Positions 40,944 through 43,836 of a DNA stretch of 43,836 bases are shown here, piece after piece; position 1 is the first letter of the stretch, and every line of letters begins with the position of its first letter. The notes under the pieces are model-generated. The model ran no database searches and was not told the DNA's origin. It worked only from the letters and a program-made list of their open reading frames with translations. A program made the translations under genes and the position numbers. This stretch comes from an uncultured Clostridia bacterium (lineage in GTDB: Bacteria > Bacillota > Clostridia > Christensenellales > Aristaeellaceae), in NCBI GenBank assembly GCA_934631025.1, contig CAKTXR010000020.1:1-43836 (forward strand), given 5' to 3'.

Positions 40944-42782
40944 ATGAAGAAAAACAGACGCTTTTCAACCGCGCTGAACGTCGTCGCGATTGCCCTGGCC
41001 TATATCGTGATCCGTCTGGCGCTCACCGCGTCGGGCAACCGTTCCATTGAAAATCTGCTCGTGCAGGTGAGCTTCAACATCATCATGGTGGTCAGCCTGA
41101 ATCTGGTTACCGGCATTCTGGGCGAGCTGACGCTGGGCCACGCCGGCTTCATGGCCGTGGGCGCGTACACCTCGGCGATCATGACCTCGCTCGTGTTCCC
41201 GCAGAGCATCGCCTATTTCCCGCTGGCGCTGCTCATCGGCGGCCTTGTGGCGGCGCTGTTCGGCTATCTGATCGGCATACCGGCGCTGCACCTGAACGGC
41301 GACTATCTGGCCATCATCACGCTGGGCTTCGGCGAGATCATCCGCGTGCTGATCAACACCGTCTTTTCCCCGTGGACGGGCGGCGGCAAGAAGATGTTCA
41401 ACATTGCGCTCTACACCGGCTTTACCAATGCGTTCTGGATCATGGTCGTCTGCGTGGCGCTGATCTATATGCTCAGCTGGTCGCGCCAGGGCCGCGCGAT
41501 CATCGCCATCCGCGAAAACGAGGTGGCGGCCGACGCGTCCGGCGTACCTGTGACGCGCTATAAGGAAATGGCGTTCACCATCGCCGCGTTCTTCGCCGGC
41601 ATTGCGGGCGGTCTGTACGCCCACAGCATCGGCGTTCTGGATCCGGCCAAGTTTGACTTCAATGCTTCGATCGACTATCTGGTCATGGTTGTGTTCGGCG
41701 GCATGGGCTCGGTCACCGGCTCCATCATCGCCGCGACGGGCCTGACGCTCGTTCAGTTCTTCATGGCGAAGCTGGTCGAGTACCGCCAGCTGGCCTACGC
41801 GCTGCTGCTCATCGTCATGATGATCTTCAAGCCCAGCGGCCTGCTCGGCGTGTACGAGTTCTCGCTGACCGGCGCGATTACGCACTTCTTCCCGAAGTTC
41901 GGCGCGTTTGCCGACAAGATGGAGCAGAAGCTCAAACGCCATCACGCCAACCCGATTCCGCCGGACGTCCCCTATTATGAGTACGACGTGACCAACAACA
42001 AGCCCGTTCTGGAGACGGTCGATCTGGGCATCCGCTTCGGCGGCCTTCAGGCGGCGCAGGGCGTGAACATCAAGCTGTCCGACAACGAGATCGTCGGCCT
42101 GATCGGCCCCAACGGCGCGGGCAAGACCACCGTGTTCAATATGCTGACCGGCGTGTATCAGCCCACCGAAGGCGACGTGAAGCTGCTGGGCGAATCGATC
42201 GTGGGCAAAAAGACATTCCAGATCACTTATGCGGGCATCTCGCGCACGTTCCAGAACATCCGCCTGTTCAAGTCGATGACGGTGCTTGAGAACATCAAGG
42301 TCGCGTTCCAGAGCCGCATGCACTACACCATGCTGGACGGCGCGCTGCGCGATACCTATTTCGACCGCGAAGAGGACGGCTGCGATCAGCGTGCGCGCGA
42401 GCTGCTGAGCGTGTTCGGCATGGAGAGTCTGGCCGACGTCAACGCCAATTCGCTGTCCTATGGCCAGCAGCGCAAGCTGGAAATCTGCCGCGCCATGGCC
42501 TCGAACCCGAAGGTGCTGCTGCTGGACGAGCCGGCAGCCGGCATGAACCCGATCGAGACGCAGGAGCTGATGCAGACCATCGAGACGATCCGCGATCGCT
42601 TTATGGTCACGATTCTGCTGATCGAGCACGATATGAAGCTGGTCATGGGCATCTGTGAGCGCATTTATGTGCTGAACTACGGTCGGATCATCGCCGAGGG
42701 CACGCCGGCCGAGATCAAGGAAAACAAGGAAGTCATCACGGCCTATCTGGGCGCGGACAACGAGGAAAAGGAGGGCGCGTAA
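40944..42782 (+). CDS. LivM-LivG fusion: permease joined to ATP-binding protein
   Basis: A 612-residue fusion. Residues 1 to about 315 are a LivM permease (SLNLVTGILGELTLGHAGFMAVGAYTS, IRENEVAADASG, VVFGGMGSVTGS). A linker of about 40 residues (KMEQKLKRHHANPIPPDVPY) follows. The LivG ATPase occupies about 353-612, with Walker A GPNGAGKTT near 387, Q-loop SRTFQNIRLF, LSYGQQRKLEICRA near 502 and Walker B LLLDEPAAGMNP. The reading frame is open throughout, without stop or frame change. This fused form is known in some bacteria but less common than separate genes. livF begins directly at the next base. Confidence 0.94.
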   Translation: MKKNRRFSTALNVVAIALAYIVIRLALTASGNRSIENLLVQVSFNIIMVVSLNLVTGILGELTLGHAGFMAVGAYTSAIMTSLVFPQSIAYFPLALLIGGLVAALFGYLIGIPALHLNGDYLAIITLGFGEIIRVLINTVFSPWTGGGKKMFNIALYTGFTNAFWIMVVCVALIYMLSWSRQGRAIIAIRENEVAADASGVPVTRYKEMAFTIAAFFAGIAGGLYAHSIGVLDPAKFDFNASIDYLVMVVFGGMGSVTGSIIAATGLTLVQFFMAKLVEYRQLAYALLLIVMMIFKPSGLLGVYEFSLTGAITHFFPKFGAFADKMEQKLKRHHANPIPPDVPYYEYDVTNNKPVLETVDLGIRFGGLQAAQGVNIKLSDNEIVGLIGPNGAGKTTVFNMLTGVYQPTEGDVKLLGESIVGKKTFQITYAGISRTFQNIRLFKSMTVLENIKVAFQSRMHYTMLDGALRDTYFDREEDGCDQRARELLSVFGMESLADVNANSLSYGQQRKLEICRAMASNPKVLLLDEPAAGMNPIETQELMQTIETIRDRFMVTILLIEHDMKLVMGICERIYVLNYGRIIAEGTPAEIKENKEVITAYLGADNEEKEGA

Positions 42783-43487
42783 ATGCTGAAGGTTGAAAAT
42801 CTGAACGTCTATTATGACGCCATCCACGCGCTCAAGGACGTGAGCTTCGAGGTGAAGCAGGGCGAAATCGTGACGCTGATCGGCGCGAACGGCGCGGGCA
42901 AAACCACGACGCTGCACACGGTGTCCGGCCTGATTCACCCCAAGAGCGGCAAGATCGTCTTTATGGACAAGGAAATCCAGCACGTCGAGGCGCACAACAT
43001 CCTCAAGATGGGTCTGGCGCAGGTTCCGGAGGGACGGCGCATATTCGCGCAGATGAACGTGCAGGAGAATCTCGAGATGGGCGCGTTCACGCGCAGGGAT
43101 CGCGCCGGAATAGGCCGCGACATGGACTGGGTGTTCGAGTGCTTCCCGCGCCTGAAGGAGCGCCGCAAGCAGCTGGCGGGCACGCTGTCCGGCGGCGAGC
43201 AGCAGATGCTGGCCATGGGGCGCGCGGTGATGTCCGCGCCGAAGCTGATTATGCTCGACGAGCCGTCGATGGGTCTGTCGCCGATTCTGGTGACTGAGAT
43301 CTTCAAGATCATCGAGAAGCTCAAGGAGCAGGGCGTGACTGTGCTGCTGGTCGAGCAGAACGCGAAAATGGCGCTCTCGATCGCCGATCGCGCCTACGTT
43401 CTGGAGACCGGCCGCATTGTCCTCGAAGGCAATGCCCGCGACCTCCTCAACAACGACGAAGTCAAGAAAGCCTACCTCGGCAACTAA
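42783..43487 (+). CDS. livF: Branched-chain amino acid ABC transporter ATP-binding protein
   Basis: A 234-residue LivF ATPase. Walker A is GANGAGKTTT near residue 35, then LAQVPEGRRIFAQMNVQENLEMGAF (LivF signature), LSGGEQQMLAMGRA and MLDEPSMGLSP. It pairs with the LivG half of the fusion. The stop codon is immediately followed by a mini-hairpin repeat. Confidence 0.95.
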   Translation: MLKVENLNVYYDAIHALKDVSFEVKQGEIVTLIGANGAGKTTTLHTVSGLIHPKSGKIVFMDKEIQHVEAHNILKMGLAQVPEGRRIFAQMNVQENLEMGAFTRRDRAGIGRDMDWVFECFPRLKERRKQLAGTLSGGEQQMLAMGRAVMSAPKLIMLDEPSMGLSPILVTEIFKIIEKLKEQGVTVLLVEQNAKMALSIADRAYVLETGRIVLEGNARDLLNNDEVKKAYLGN

Positions 43488-43544
43488 GCGGGCAGTGCCC
43501 GCTTCCACACCGCTCCGCGCACGGTGGGCAGTGCCCGCATCCAC
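43488..43544 (+). repeat. Two mini-hairpin repeats after livF
   Basis: GCGGGC-AGT-GCCCGC then TTCCAC (43488-43508) abuts the livF stop. GGGC-AGT-GCCC then ATCCAC follows (43526-43544). Confidence 0.8.
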
Positions 43545-43636
43545 TCCGCTTCGCGCGTTGCAACCCGACTCCGCGCCGCTTGGGGGCGGCTCGAGTCTGG
43601 ACGTTGGCGCGAATTGATATCATCGCTATACAGCCC

Positions 43637-43678
43637 GACCTGACCGGCCATAAATTAGAGCCGGTCAGGTCTTTCCTT
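43637..43678 (+). terminator. Terminator of the liv operon
   Basis: GACCTGACCGGC pairs perfectly with GCCGGTCAGGTC around an 11-base loop and is followed by TTTCCTT. Confidence 0.85.
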
Positions 43679-43739
43679 ATCCCTGGGTTTTTCGAGGCGT
43701 TCGTTCTTCCATTGCAACGGTATCGCTTTTTGAAGCCTT

Positions 43740-43836
43740 GTCGGCAGTGCCGACTTCCGCACCGCTTCGCGCGTTGCAACCCGGCGGCTGTGCCGCATCC
43801 ACACCGCTTCGCGCGTTGCAACCCGGCGGCTGTGCC
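43740..43836 (+). repeat. Tandem mini-hairpin repeats at the window end
   Basis: Units of 42-43 bases, each with a hairpin (GTCGGC-AGT-GCCGAC, then GCGGC-TGT-GCCGC twice), a TTCCGC or ATCCAC tail and ACCGCTTCGCGCGTTGCAAC. The last copy is cut by the window end. Confidence 0.85.

Noticed and set aside
40965..43544. 859-codon open frame on the minus strand opposite the liv genes
   Set aside because: His/Arg/Gln-rich translation without domains, antisense to well-supported transporter genes.
43740..43836. Possible CRISPR array at the window end
   Set aside because: The units of 42-43 bases are nearly identical end to end, with no unique spacers, and no cas genes are present. They are tandem hairpin repeats.

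Overview
The window is about 44 kb of GC-rich chromosome. The G/C-rich third codon positions, Bacillus-type purF with Fe-S cysteines, strong AGGAGG ribosome sites, sigma-A-like promoters, single-chain glycyl-tRNA synthetase and host-glycan hydrolases suggest an anaerobic, gut-type member of the Clostridia (Bacillota). This is an inference; there is no rRNA or other decisive marker.

Layout. 1-2.4 kb: tail of an AraC-type regulator, dut (minus) and purF (plus). 2.6-7.1 kb: a tight five-gene operon with its own promoter. It encodes an unrecognised protein with a possible HARP-like C-terminus, a degenerate SNF2-type ATPase, an IbrA-like PAPS-reductase-family protein, a small GNAT/Mom-like protein and an IbrB-like ParB-family protein. 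This is my best candidate for an undescribed system, possibly nucleic-acid modification or regulation. 7.2-8.4 kb: a DtxR/MntR-type regulator and an SGNH hydrolase. 8.4-19.7 kb: a glycyl radical enzyme divergent from an AraC regulator, a GH89 alpha-N-acetylglucosaminidase, a secreted transglutaminase-like protein, a MATE exporter, an EFR1-type flavodoxin/ferredoxin and a GH2 hydrolase. 19.8-20.5 kb: AT-richer decayed DNA next to tRNA-Pro and tRNA-Thr. 20.6-23.0 kb: two exopolysaccharide genes. 23.1-24.4 kb: a low-GC gene that looks like one protein split by a frameshift. 24.4-26.4 kb: a GHL6/GH151-like hydrolase. 26.7-31.7 kb: glyQS, a small DUF3021-like membrane protein, a NAGPA-domain lipoprotein and a two-component system whose regulator has a frameshifted 3' end.

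31.7-38.7 kb: two ABC exporter half-transporters and an RluA-type pseudouridine synthase lie between two non-coding arms that share sequence in inverted orientation. The arms hold several structured repeats. 38.7-43.5 kb: a branched-chain amino acid ABC transporter (livJ, livH, a livM-livG fusion, livF). The window ends in tandem copies of a mini-hairpin element that also occurs in the repeat arms. The stems of these hairpins covary and are followed by a conserved TTCCAC-like tail.

Working together: GH89, GH2 and the GH151-like enzyme all lack signal peptides, so they probably trim imported host-type oligosaccharides in the cytoplasm. The liv genes import branched-chain amino acids. The IbrA/IbrB cassette, the split 23-kb gene and the repeats are the accessory parts. 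The long reading frames opposite the real genes are by-products of high GC and are not annotated.
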